This document shows, in pieces, positions 1-13,380 of a DNA stretch of 64,000 nt. The stretch's first letter is position 1. Each line of letters begins with the position of its first letter. The notes beneath the pieces were generated by a model, which ran no database searches, had not been told where the DNA came from, and saw nothing but the letters and a program-made list of their open reading frames with translations. The position numbers and the translations under genes were made by a program. The stretch comes from Atopsyche davidsoni (Eukaryota > Arthropoda > Insecta > Trichoptera > Hydrobiosidae): contig JAILWY010000010.1 of NCBI GenBank assembly GCA_022113835.1, positions 6,225,501 to 6,289,500 of the forward strand, read 5' to 3'.

Positions 1-3000
1 TTGATTTTAAGCAATGTAATTCAAACAAAGAGGCTTGATTCAATATATGAGCAGTGCATTTAAAATAATGGTTTGATAATACGTGTGAGATAAGCAATTC
101 TGTTTTTTGTATAAAACCATGATGTCAAAAATAGTGCGTATAAAGGTCATTTATTAAAATATATTAATCAAGAATGATGTGTCTTAAATCATTTTTTTAT
201 CTGTCTGATAACAAATAAAACATTTTTATGCAATTTTGCTGATAATAATCAGCAAATGGTTTGTGTGTAAGATCATAGAATGTTACATAGCATCCGGCAC
301 AGCTTCCGTTTAAATGTACAAAAATTATAAACGTTGTTAATACTTACATTGGAAATATTTAATTCCACAAATTATGACTAAATTTCATAACCTTTAAAAT
401 AATTGAAATTGTTCAAAATAATAAGCACGTTTATTTGGCCTTTTTTACATACTTTTAAGATGAAGTATTCAATTGTTGCGCTGATTAAAGATACAATGCA
501 CTATAACATGCATGTCACCGTAAAAATCAACATCATTTCAGGTTTTGTGGCTTCACTGCTTCCACCACTGAGAAATTTCGCACAAAACGCCAGCAGCTTT
601 GAGAAAGGGATCTGCAAACTGGACTGTCGGTCTGGCCTCATTCTAATCACGTCCATTTTTTTAGTATTTTTATCTTTTACTTATTACCAAACTACTTTTT
701 TTTTTTTTTTTTTTAATATTTTGAAAATTTAGATGTATATTTTCTTGTTTTCATAGTTGTTCCAATTCATTAATATCTAATTCTTTGTTTCAAGTTATTA
801 TCAATATGTACGTAACTAACAAAACATTCCGTCTGCTTATCTAGTCAATTTATAACATAGGCATTTAAAAACTACAAATCTAGCTTTTTATGAGTTTATA
901 TTAATATTTTTTGATGTTGATATTACTGGATAACAACACTTTCGTTACTTTTTCTAGAAGTAGCTCCCGGTTAGAGTAGGTTTTCTCACATTGTTGGTTC
1001 TTCTCCACCACCTTCATGCCACCGAAGAACTGTAATCATTTTAAACATCGCCGATGAGTACTTTACATTGAAGTTGTTATATTGTCTTTCTTAATTTTCT
1101 ATTTACAATCATAACAAACGTGCAACACGTGAACGCGCTGTGTCCTAGTTTAATGCAATTGCAATACAGGCTCGGGTGTCTCGATACGCACCAAAGACAA
1201 TCATTAGACGTATCGAATCCATCTCATAGCTATGCCAGGCTATTGTGCAAGACGACTGACGTAATGGAGCGATGGGGAACCTCATGCAACGAGCGCAGTT
1301 CGTGCTGTGGATCGCCCCGTACCCAAATCAGGCGGCAGGTAGATCACGCTCTCCAAATAAGCGCTGCAAGCCCAGGGCCGCGTTCATCGTGCTCGTTAAA
1401 TCATCGCGGTGGATTTATCGTCAAATATTCAAAACTCAACATAATATTTTAAATCATTATCAAATTCAAATTGAGAAAACTCGGCGAAACCGGTCACCAA
1501 TAAAAATCAACATGTGTAAAAATCACTAAAGTATTTTATTCAAAATATTAAAATTAAATTCCACCAAGTACTCTCTGTGTTATGAAAAACACATATTAAA
1601 TCATGTAGTGTATTTATTTAAATCGTTTAATGTGATATCCGCAAGAGCAAGTATTTAATATTTTAGGGAACCTTATTTTATAAAATTAAAAATAATAAAT
1701 TTAGAGATTTAAATTTTTCGTGTATTTAAAATTCGTTTTCTTTTAAATATATTTTTAACTGTTGGAATAACACTTGAACCTAGTAAAGGTATTTTAAATT
1801 GGAACTGTTTTCTTTTATTTGCTTCAAAAATTTAACCGCTGACTGTTCAGATGTCTAAATTAAATAAGTTTAGAATTTGAACGTTAGAGGTGTCGGTGTA
1901 TTTTTAATAATCGTGTTTTTAATAGACAGCGTAATTGATCGCACAATCATACCCCTTTGTACAAAAACCTCTACAAAAAAAGAAGTGATGAAGGCTTTCA
2001 AATTTTATTGCATCCAATCAAACATTACTTAGTGGATGATCCTTCAGACATTGAATCGCGCCACGACATTTGTATATTTGCACGACTGTTATAGCTTAAA
2101 TTAGGTTTTAGAGCTATATTTTGATAGGATTTATTTTAATGGTATGATATTCTTTATGTTTTTTCATTAGTTATTTTTCTAAATTAATAGAGTAATTTGG
2201 GTGAAGTTAGATTTAGCAACTTCTTCTATATTGAGATGTCAAACTTTTGAGTATCTATGAATGTTATTTTTTTTACTACAAAATGAATTAACTAATAATT
2301 GAAAAACAGCAGAGTGTAATCAAAAAATATTCAATATTTAAATTCAAAATCACGAGAAATTCATCTAAACTCATTCATCCTTACTTAAAAGTTTATTCAA
2401 CAGTCGACAATAGTTTATACGAAAGTCAGGGGTCACAAGTAGAATATAAGCAGATAATCGGAAACTGAGTAACTTCTTAAGGCTTTATTCTGGAGATCAC
2501 TATTTTTGTCCACGTCAAAGCTTTCAACATTCAATCATAAGGTAATTTCCTAAAGATATTTTGTCTAGCTTGTTGTTAATCATCCCCATAAAAGTTAAGT
2601 ATGTATTTATTTGAAAAGTGAGAGACAATTGAATGACAGGTGATATCTCTCCAGAACAGAAACCATTATATAGACGATTCTCTTCAGGCATAGTTTAAAT
2701 TTATTTAATTTTAAGCATTTATATTCAATTGATTGGAGGTTAAATGTGAGGTCGGATATATTTAACATTCGAATTGCACATCTTTTGATTCTGTCAAAAG
2801 TAAACGACCATATTGTTCTATTGGATATATTAGCGTTTTTTTTTATGATGCTAAAAAAAGTAAAACTACCCTACAATCATGTGGTATCACTATCATCTAG
2901 CATGCAATGTCTGTTCAAAATCATTCTATCTATGGTTAAGTGAGGAAAAAACCTCTCAAGACAAACCCTCTCTAAAGCTTATGTAGAAAAATAGTTTTAT

Positions 3001-6000
3001 TAAATTTTTATTTGTAATTTAATAATTTAGTGTTTGGTTTAAAAAAGAGAGGTCTTTATCAATGGAAAGATTAAAAACGATCCGTCAAACATAGTCACGA
3101 AGTATTGGCAATTATTGTATAAATAAATTCATGATCGATTCAGATACGTTCAATTGCATAGATCTCTTTAATAAAAATTTATTATTGAAATAATCGTTTG
3201 GATCGATGGCATGCAGACGAATTCATAATACCGGTACGATGCACAAGCCTTTATAACTGTATTTAACGCGGGGTCATATTGAAACAAGCAAATGGCAAGG
3301 AAATGTAACGATCGTTGTAAAATTTCATTCTGTAATGTTACTAATATTATAATAACGATTCTGGTACAAATGCTTCGAACATAGTCGCCTAGAATTTTCT
3401 TCAGGATAACCTAAATTGCACGACTTTCAAAGGGCTAAATGTCAAAAAAGTAGTAAGTATTTGAACATTGTCAATATGCAGTGTTACCAAATGCATTTTA
3501 TCTATCAAGAGATTAAGAGATTTTCCCCGAACAGTTCAGATAAATCAAACGAAGATATTTTAATTAACTACTTGCCAAGAGTCATGCAAGGAAGAAAATC
3601 TGTGTATTTGTCATAAAAGCTATTGAATTATTTTTTTTTGTCTTTTGTCACTTAATAAATTTTATTTAATTTTAAGATTATGGAACGCACGCCAGTTTTA
3701 AGCAGCAAGGGAAGGCCAGTTAGCGAGCAGCAAGAAGCATTTTGAGGCGTATTTGCTTCGCAGTATAGAGGGAAACTACAGAAAATCTATTTTATTTTCT
3801 TTCTGCAGATGATTCATCATTTTTTAAGAATTATAAAACACATAAACGATAGAATTTGAACTGCAGATGGAAAAGGTAAGCTATCCGCTGAATCTCGTCG
3901 GAGTTATTTTATATTAGTTTAATATGTCCATTATGAAATCGCAATACAAAAACTTTCACATCTTATTCAATTATTCTGAATGTATCAATAAAATGTTTAA
4001 TTACATGCAATACCTGCCTTCATGCATTCAGCCCCAAAGGTTTGACGACAAGCAAGCGTGGTAACCTCTTGGCCACCATTATGCTGATATTTTCAACGGT
4101 TAACCTTAAGAATAATCGAGTTTATTTAAGTAGCGTTAATTAGTCAAAGCTATCTTTTTAATAAAAATTAATGGCACAAAAGAATAATAATGCTTTCCTT
4201 ACTGCTGAAGTTATGTTACCTACTATTCTCGACTACATAATAATGTTTAAAATATTCATTTATTCGTTTAAACATAAATCGTCTTTTATTGTATTTTATA
4301 ATTTTTATATGACTAGACAATGTGTATTTTAAATACATGCTACATGTATATTAACTCTGTTTTTATTAATATTAAATTCAGGAGTCTTTTACATTTACGA
4401 GAAGTATTATCCAATGGTGGTTATTAGAGCGCTAAAAACTATGTCATCATCTTATTCGCTTTCAAAAAATATGTTTTAGACCACTTTCTTTAATATTTGC
4501 TTATTTAAGAAAGTGCTAACTTTTTTTAAAAACTTTAAACATATTTAAGGAGATTCTACGTGGTTAATTTAAAAAATTAAATATTGTTAATATCTAGTTA
4601 TTCAGACTAAGAATTCACAAACATGAGTGCATCATCTTAAGCTAATTTTCAGAATGATTTCAGTGCGAAGTCATCAATATCAGTTCAGGTGATATCACTC
4701 CACGCCCATCTACCAAAAGGGTAAGACTCGATGATCTGGTACGAAGTCGGGCGGAGATCGAAGATGGATCCACTTATTGCGCATTATCGCCATAATAAAA
4801 ACATGTAAATAAATCGGCCTTGTACCAATGACGGAAGATGAGGAGCAAGTAATTATGTCTCGCTGACGCATTATTCATGTCTCCTTTTTGCACAATAAGT
4901 CAATATAAGCTTTTTATGCTCCAGCAGGTTTGTGTATAAAATTCATGATGTATTAATATAACAAAAAAGAAAACGTCCGCATTATATGAAAAACCCCATA
5001 AATAACACAAAACTCCTTAATAAAACTGAAGCACATTTACATAATATTTTTAAAAAAACAACGTGAGAATCAAAATAAAAAAATATCGATATTGCTATAA
5101 AATCGATTTCGTCAGTCGTATGTTTTGTGAAACAACTGGTTAAGATTATATGAATATCGTATACGATATCCATAAAAGAAGTCAAATGGTTTGTCTCTAT
5201 TTATGCCGATGCATATATCTATATTAAATGCACAGTATAATTAAATTATTTGGAAAAGTAAAATCAACAACTCAGTCGATAATCTAATAGAATATCTGGT
5301 AACTCAAACGTCAACACAGACATGACACTCATCATCTAATAGTTGAGGATAGGCCAATGCTTGGAGCCTTGCTGCGAGATAAAATCTACAGTGAAAAATA
5401 TGATGAAAACTCAAGGTCGTACATGCATGGTTGCAGATTTCGTATAAAGAATCCGATTATTTTTTATTGCGAGAAATAACAACTTGTAATATTGTAAATA
5501 AATAGAACAAAATAAATTGAATAAAGATAGCTTCATTAGTGGAAATTATTTGGTGCCTAGAAAGGATATTTGTAATCATATTTATTAATTGAACCAAAAA
5601 CAAATTAACTTTCGATTTAATTGTTTAATATTTGATTAGTTTCCTAAAAATAAAATATAAACACATGAAATGCCGTGAAAAAACGCTTAGTATTCTCGAA
5701 TTTGAGATTAAAGCCCAAACCAAACCCTTGGATAACGTACCCTGCGAATTTGACTCATTCGTTTATCGTTTTTTTTTTTTTAATTTCACCGACAATATTA
5801 TTAATGTAAATATTATAAAGATGTATTAATAATTTACGGATACGTGAGCATCGCAATTTTTGGTGGTATTTACGCTAGATGTATACGTTTAAATTATACA
5901 TATGAGTGGTTTATAGGAACATAAATATCTCAACCCGCATTCTCCCCGGTAGTAATACGCAATTATAAAACAATTTAAACAGAAATATGCATACAAATCT

Positions 6001-8189
6001 CACTTATGTCTTACTTAATTTTATTGACTGTGTTTTATCGATCAGTATAATGAATTTCATATTGAAAATCTTCAAACCTGTATTGCAATTCGAAAGGGAA
6101 AATGTATTAGCGAGAAGAGATGCGTTACGAGAGAGATGGATCGCTGCTCTTCTATTAGTTCTGTGGCCTCGGGTGACGGGTAATTCCTTATGTCATCACT
6201 TCATAATGGTTTGGTTGTGCGAATATTGAGCAAGTGTACTTGCTTGTGCTTTGGCATGCAAAAAATACCTCTACCGAAAGATCTTGGTATTTAAAAGTAC
6301 AATATTAGATTTTAATTACTCTGGCGCGCAGTGTTTACCATTATTAATATATATTTTTTAAATGTATTTGATGATTGTTTTATTTTTTGCTATTGTTACT
6401 GCAATTCAAAACTGTTTAGAATTTTTATGTGTAGTATTATTACGTTATTTTCAACCAGCTTGGCGTACCACAGATTTTAACATGGTTCGTAATTTATACA
6501 AAATTTCAAGATGCTTTGTTTACAGCGTTTATTGTTTTGTAAAACATGCGAAGCGTTAGTTTTTAAAAATAATTTAGTTAGTACCTACATGGCAGGATAT
6601 GAAAACAGGTAATAAATTTCAATATTCAGGTTGCTAAGCCACTGGAAAACTGCAAGCTTTTTTTAGGTTTAGTTCTGGAATCAACGCTGGGACGTGAATC
6701 AGAGCCCTGTTCGTACGTTGCGTCAATCTTGCAAATAATTTACGAATATTTACCAAAGTTACACAAAAGAAAGTCTGCTACTAAATTAAACAACTGCACT
6801 ATCAAGAGCAAGTACCTAAAAATAATAATAAAAAAATGGCTTTATAAAATAAAAAAATTATATCGAAAACTGGTTCTTGAAAACAATATGGAAAAAAATT
6901 CATTAAAATAATATTGTATAGATACCCAGTTTTTTTTTGTCATGTGCTTCCTAGACTTTTGAAACATCGTGTAAATGTAGTAACTTAGGAAGATAATATA
7001 TACCAGATGACCAACACGTAATACTTTAATAGATTTTAAACAGCGATTACAAATATATAATAAACAAAACGAAAATACTCGATGCTGGGTCACGAACCTG
7101 TCAAACAATTTTCAAATACATAAACATTATTCAAATCGCCCATAATCACACACAAAATGTGATAATTAACAATTTACTTTTTCTCAATTGATTTTTTGTA
7201 ACAATATTAAAAAAATACCATTAAGCAATCAAATATCGTCGCAATGAAAATTAAATGTATGAATGTGTAAATTCATATTTTTACCCATGTGGGTTTATTG
7301 TGCATGCAATATGTTTTAAGGCTTTTTTTAAATTTATTCAAACCCACACTACCACATCTATTGCGGCCAGGTGCTTAAACCAATTGAACTACAATGGCTC
7401 GGTTACTAAGAGAAAAAATAATCGTTATTTGAATGTGTGGAATCAGTGTGCTTTGTTTTTTTATAGATTAATAAAAACATATTTCTGTCAATGACTTAAG
7501 CTCATATATATGAACAAAAGAAATTGAAACATTTTCAATTTAAAAGATTTAATTGATCTCCCCCGACGTGTGTAAATTGATATTCCTCGCAGATATTTAA
7601 ATGCGAGTTATTAAAACTAATTTTCTGTCTCAACAATAATTAATCATGATGATTAATACGAGTGTAAAACTATGTAATAAGACAGCAGGACAATACGATT
7701 TACATTGACGTGGACCTGGTCGGGTTCGTATTAATGAAGATGGAAAAAAACTGAGCAAACTCAAGAGCCTTGGGCAAAACATCAAAGGATCTCTCGATCT
7801 GTAGAGCTGTTAAGCAAAAAGATCCGTTCGTTATGTGCTAATACAATTAGCATACTAATAATTGTAACAATCAACGCTTATTTATTGCCGTAATTCGTTT
7901 TAGCAAAAAATTTAAAGTTCATCTTATCAAAATATTATTTGAAATTGATACACAATTTAAATCCTGATTGAAAAAATTCAAAATGAAAATATTTTCCTGT
8001 AAATTTCTGTCTGAATTTATTATAAACATTCTAAATATGTGGTTAATCTTTTATTTAACTCTTACTTTCTAATTTTATTCCGGTTGTAGTTCTTATCTCA
8101 CATTGACTATGCAAAAAAACGTATTTTTATGAGTACAAAGAATAAAGAGCGATAAAATTACTAGAGAATACGTTTCAATGATCACCGAT
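1..8189. other. A+T-rich region, no supported gene
   Basis: Only short open frames occur here, with A+T-rich composition and no recognisable protein motif. A run of 19 T lies at 696-714. A slightly more G+C-rich patch at about 1120-1400 opens short frames on the + strand but shows no domain, and another sits at about 6090-6190. Introns, regulatory DNA or decayed repeats are all possible. Nothing here could be assigned. Confidence 0.6.
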
Positions 8190-8297
8190 ATAGAGCCAGT
8201 GTTTGAGGTTTTCTAAGAGGAAAGTGGTGTTGTTGGTCCCTGGGCCCTTCTACACTACATTGGATGGAAATCTGCGTATCGCTAATCCCCAATAACA
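8190..8297 (+). repeat. Dispersed repeat, copy A
   Basis: This stretch matches two other places in the window. Its first part (about 8193-8265, containing GTGTTTGAGGTTTTCTAAG and CCCTTCTACACTACATTG) is found as a near-identical reverse complement at 57908-57980. Its second part, from CCCTTCTACAC to CCCAATAA, aligns with 35215-35282 in the same orientation. Three copies in 64 kb point to a high-copy mobile element. No terminal repeats or coding capacity were found, so the class is unknown. Confidence 0.7.
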
Positions 8298-9025
8298 TTA
8301 TTGTGTAATCCTTCACAATCATTCCTAGTTCACTACTCCATTACCGATTCTTTTTACACACGCTTAGAGTAAAGAATGACAGCTATGCACAAGCAACAGA
8401 ATGGAGAAAGAGGGGAGTGTAAATGTCTAAAATCAACCAAAATAAAATGTAAAGTCTGAAAATATTATTTGTGTAGAACCTGAATCGTATGGATCGGTTA
8501 TGGATATTTCGTACTGACATATTATGATGCCATTGCGTTACTGCTAGGCTATTGCCATTAATTAACGACTAATGCACATGTTTGTACGCGACTGCGTTTT
8601 TTCCCAGATTCCGTTATAATTGCACAATGTGGCCAAAATTTCGAACTGCAGGCGTGATTCTTAACCACGGATGAAATTCTGGCATGCACGGCGCGAGACA
8701 CGATTTCGCAGAGCGCTCGCGTGTGTGCGCGGCCATTAGTTCCCGACGAACTCGCAGTTAGCCGAAAATATCAACACAATCTAGTTAAGAGACCCTTTAA
8801 AATGATCAAAACATATAATAATCTCCAAAAAACCCAAAAGAGAAAGACAATGAGAAAGAAATGGGACAAAATAAAAAAAATGAAGGTAGAATTACAAAAT
8901 CAATATATTCGTTCGATTTAAAGGCAAGAGTAATTTTAATCCAAACTAAGGTTTGGTTTGATGATTTATTTTTATTATATTAATATTTTTTTACCAAGAA
9001 TTCTTATAAATAAGACTTGTATAAA
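8298..9025. other. Non-coding, small CpG-rich patch
   Basis: No gene is supported. A CpG-rich patch at about 8680-8760 stands out from its A+T-rich surroundings and could be a promoter or enhancer relic. The short + strand frame over it, ending at 8921, becomes Lys-rich low complexity and looks like chance. Confidence 0.4.
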
Positions 9026-9095
9026 TTACGCAGCGGTAAGATTTCTAAATCTTGACCGAAAGAGTGCCGAGCTCAAACCCTGCCCTGGTCGTGAA
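9026..9095 (+). repeat. tRNA-derived SINE head (fragment)
   Basis: A tRNA-like segment carries an A-box-like stretch (CAGCGGTAAG, about 9031) and, some 35 bp on, a B-box-like stretch (GAGCTCAAACCC, about 9069). This is the layout of an internal RNA polymerase III promoter. It is not a tRNA gene because the arms do not pair well. A tRNA-related SINE head, flanked on its 3' side by the TA microsatellite, is the best reading. Confidence 0.5.
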
Positions 9096-9121
9096 AAATT
9101 ATAATTTGACTTTTCACTATT

Positions 9122-9195
<74 letters not shown>

Positions 9196-9197
9196 TA
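9122..9197. repeat. (TA)n microsatellite
   Basis: About 75 bp of nearly uninterrupted TA dinucleotide, broken by one C near the left end, one G in the middle and an extra A near the right end. It lies directly downstream of the SINE head and may have grown from that element's simple tail. The - strand frame reading alternating Tyr and Ile through it is an artefact. Confidence 0.95.
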
Positions 9198-12100
9198 TAG
9201 AGGCACTTAAAAGTATGTAATGATACTTTAATCACCCTATACAAGATACAGAGATGATTATATGGGTAAGCGCAGCAAAAAATATCTGTAAATTATAAAG
9301 TCTGAAATATCTCAAGCAAAGATATTTATGTTTGTTAGAATTTTTAGCCATACTTGTTTGGATTCATCGCCAGGTATCCTTATATCTATTCGAGGTGATC
9401 TAAGTCTCGACTATTTGTCAAGGTAATTTTAAAACATATCAATCCATAATCCTTGATAATAGATCATCGAAAATATTCATCGTGAGTTCTACATGGATTA
9501 ATTATACATTCGATTGAAATGTAGCAAATGAGCCCACCTTTTTTAAAAAGTTGTCAATATGTAATGAAGGTAAGGTGTTCACGTTTTGATGCATCAGCCT
9601 TGGGATTTCATTTTCTGGTATTAAATCGATATTAAGACGTATAAATGAATCTTCTTTTGAAATACGTGCAGTAAAAAATTCTATCTTAATTTTGATCGAT
9701 TGGTTATACATGTAATCATTACCAATAACTTTATAATCTTCGATCGAAAATAATCAAACAACTTTAATATTAAAACCATTGGATTTTTTACAACGGTATA
9801 AATGTTCACTACATTGATGTCCTGACAGGTAGAAGTAAATACGTGTGCTTTTTTAACAACATTGAAAGATCGTTTAATATTTTTAAAAAAAGATATATCA
9901 GATATATTTGTTCAAATAAATGAATTCCTCAATCGATAAAAATTTGACAGAATTCATTCTTTAGAGAACGAATAGCAAAAACTCTATTACGGATATTCGA
10001 TAATATTGTTACAATGGATAGCTTAATTGAATTCCTGAATCATTCGGAAATCTTCGTATACAAATTAATTTATTTACTATATTTCTATCCGTGATTTCTA
10101 AGCAAACAATATATTTGAAAAAAAAAACCACGCGACAATTGAAATGGTATATATCATTGATTTCGTAAACGGCCTAATTTTTTAAAAATATTTGCATGAT
10201 GAAGTCCTTCGGAATAGTTGAATACCGTGTAATTAATAGAAAATAAATGTAAGAGATGAGAGAAATAATTGTCACAATATGAAGATATCGGGAGAATCTA
10301 TCCATCTATCTGATTAATTTTGTAAAAAGCAAAAAAAGAAGTTAACTTTGATTTAGAGGATTGTTTATCAATTTAAAATACATTTTTATTTTTTAATAAT
10401 GTGCGCTCTTTAAAAAAATATGTTTTATTTGACTGTTCGATTGGCAAGGGATACAGGTTTTTTTCTTTCTCATGGTGTATGATTGCTCATTTTGCAGCTT
10501 TAACGTTTTAAATAAAATCCGGTTTTATTTTAGTGTAAGGCACAAGACTACAATTATTCGTTTTTATATCATATTTATATAGCAATGCAAATAAAATCGG
10601 CTGCGTAAGAACTGATATATCCTACGAAGTATGTGAAAATACCTCTTCAAGTTTAAAAAATCAGCTTCTCTATCATTTTAGCTCATAGATTCAAAAGTAA
10701 AGTTAAAAATTAAAAGATGAAGGCTTGTTATTATTATAAAGGATAGATTCGGTTTTATATACACAATGGGAATACTAATACAATAATTTTAAATCGTATA
10801 GCATAGCAGTATAAAATAGATATTGGTATCAATACCTCTGGTTCTAAATCGATGGATAATTAGAGATGATAGTCTGTGAAGTGTTTCTCGAATGCCAGCC
10901 CTTGTATTTATATAACATTAATTTATTTTAAAAGGGCAAACAAAATGTAAGATGCTGTTGAAGACCTACTTCTCCTTTTACTTGCTTGATATTTGTAAGT
11001 ATTTCCTGCATATCAAATTCATGGAAGCCGTCCAGGTCTGGGCTTGGAAAACTATGTTAATTTAAAGGTGTATAATCTCAGGTACAATAATTTTTAAAAT
11101 TATTTAATTTTACTTCAAAAAAAATCAAAATATTTAAGAGTTATTCTTTTATTCGGAGAGTAAGAGATAATTACTTAGTTTAATTGTAATGCGACGTTGT
11201 GATTATTAATCCCGCTTAACTAGTCAATTTTGAAGAACGAGGGACGTAGATACGACAAAAAATCGTGTTTAGGTATTGAAAACTTTGAGCTTGTAGTTTC
11301 AAAACTTGACTTAAAAGTAAAACCAGGTAGTTCATAACTAAGGTAGCTGAATTAATACCAAAAAAACATAGTTCACTAGGTGTAGGCAATGGGAGGAGCA
11401 ATACCATTAATATACCAATTTATCAGTGTTTTTTTTATTGAAGGCTAAGACCCACATAAGCTATAGCGCTATGTATGTATGTTTTAATAAAGTACACGAA
11501 ACCACCAGTGATATCAAAATACCAAAAAGCCAAAGGTGGAAACGAGCATCTATCTTCTGGTCAAGCCGCTCTGGTTACCTGGTCCATTCGCTCCCCGTGG
11601 CGCTTTCACAAGCCAAGAATTTAAACCTGCGAGTGCAATCGATGAGTGACTCATATTGTTTAATCAATACGCCTCTACGGATATGTAAAGATCATATTGA
11701 ATGACAGCCTACGCGAGTGTGGATAAAAGATACATAGTAAAATATTAGATATTTCAATCCGTTTGTAACAACAACAAAAAAATACCCATACGAAAAGAAT
11801 TATATCATTTGATTTGTATTTTTTTAATTCGTTGATATTTAAATTTAAAAAAAAATGCAGTATAAAGTACCTAAAAGTAGTAAAAAATAACGAATGCAAT
11901 AATAATTAATCGCTAGGATCTCGTATCGCATTAAGCGTTTATTAGAATACTAACAACACTCAAGGACTGCACAGTATAATTTATTGTCGAAGCTCAATAA
12001 ATTCGTCTGAACTGTGAATCATAGTCCATAGTGAGCCGATTTTGCGATGAGAAGATTAGAAAAAGGTGGTCTCATTCGGCCCCGAACCTATCCAACAGTT

Positions 12101-12639
12101 TATTGTCCGTAGGTTTGTTGAGATATTTAATAGAGAAATGTGCATTGACTTAGTGTTGGCCGGTTATGTAACGGAAAATAAAGCGCCGAGCTCGCAAACC
12201 TTCACACGGATTGCAAAACTAGGTTACAGAATACCTTATTTCATTTTTGGGATTCGATCTTCTTGGGAACGGTGTGTAAACACTAAACAGTCTCCAAATG
12301 CCAGACGCCTCGCATTTAATTGTCAGTCATTCTTCTTCATCAAAATGGTTTAATTTCTTTTTAACACTTGGAGGTTCCGGTAATCAATTATAGATATCTG
12401 AGCTATTATTTGCGGATTACTTAGTCTCTTTTTAGTCAAATATGATCGCAATGTTTATAACATAAACACTCGATGTGGTGATATTTAGCAAACATAAAAC
12501 GAAAAATAAAATGATGTCATGCGGGAGTCGATGCCGGAATCTGCGAACTGAGCATATAAATTTGTTTTTTAAGAAGCCAACGCATTAAAAAATATTGACA
12601 GGGCGCTTAATCGATCGAGCAAATTTTACTCTTGTTTTA
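9198..12639. other. A+T-rich region, no supported gene
   Basis: Only short frames without motifs are open. A mildly G+C-richer patch at about 11500-11650 opens a 92-codon + strand frame, but it has no recognisable domain or splice context. Nothing further could be assigned. Confidence 0.5.
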
Positions 12640-13020
12640 CGATTTTATAATTGGGCCGTATAAATCACCACAAATATCAAGGCGATCTCCGAGTTGGCCA
12701 ACGACAGCGCGGGACGGGCGATCGGATCGCTCTACAAAACCCAGAAGAAAAAAAAACTCGCTCGATGATCCATTTGCAATTTGCATAAAAATTGCAAACA
12801 AAATGCTAGCGCTGTTGCACTCGCGAGTGGGAATTATTCAGTCAATTTATTATTGCGAAACGAGCGCGGCGTTGTGCGAAGATGGATTTTCGCTCGCGGC
12901 CGAGAATCATCAAATGCATGACAAGCGAAGGCCGCCCAAATGCCAGCCGCGGCCCGACTCGTTGCCTCACCGGCCGGCCAAAAGCTCGCCGAGAGCCGCG
13001 GAAGTGGGCAGTGGGCGGGT
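12640..13020. other. CpG-rich flank of the C-rich minisatellite
   Basis: G+C and CpG rise sharply from about 12690, with a TATA-like GTATAAAT at about 12658. Overlapping frames are open on both strands because stop codons are rare in such sequence. This could be a CpG-rich promoter or first exon of an unrecognised gene, but no start, splice site or protein family could be fixed. Confidence 0.35.
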
Positions 13021-13380
13021 GCCGGCGGTCACCGGGGGTCGCCGCGAGCCCCCCTCGGACCCCCGCGACCCCCCGCGGCCCCCCGCAACCCCCGCGACCC
13101 CCCTCAGACCCCCGCGACCCCCCCGCGGCCTCCGCAACCCCCCGCGATCCCCCTCGGACACCCGCGCCCCCCGAGACCTCCTGCGACCCCCCTCGGACCC
13201 CCGCGGCCCCCCGCGGCCCCCCGCGACCCCCCGCGGCCTCCGCAACCCCCCGCGACCCCCCTCGGACACCCGCGCCCTCCGAGACCTCCTGCGACCCCCC
13301 TCGGGCCCCCGCGGCCCCCCGCGACCCCCCGCGACCCCCCCGCGACCCCCCGCGACCCCCCGCGACCCCCCGCGGGGGGC
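13021..13380. repeat. C-rich minisatellite with 108-bp higher-order period
   Basis: The stretch is built from variants of a 9-bp motif close to CCCCCGCGA, nearly all C on the + strand and G on the - strand. Two landmarks recur exactly 108 bp apart: GCGGCCTCCGCAACCC at 13125 and 13233, and CTCGGACACCCGCG at 13153 and 13261. Since 108 is 12 x 9, this is a higher-order repeat. It holds long open frames in several phases on both strands because the motif lacks stop codons. The resulting Pro/Arg- or Gly/Arg-rich proteins of 110-294 codons are shadows. The G-rich strand has many runs of four to six G and could form G-quadruplexes. Confidence 0.9.

Noticed and set aside
9026..9244. 72-codon - strand frame with alternating Tyr-Ile
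   Set aside because: It is the translation of the TA microsatellite.
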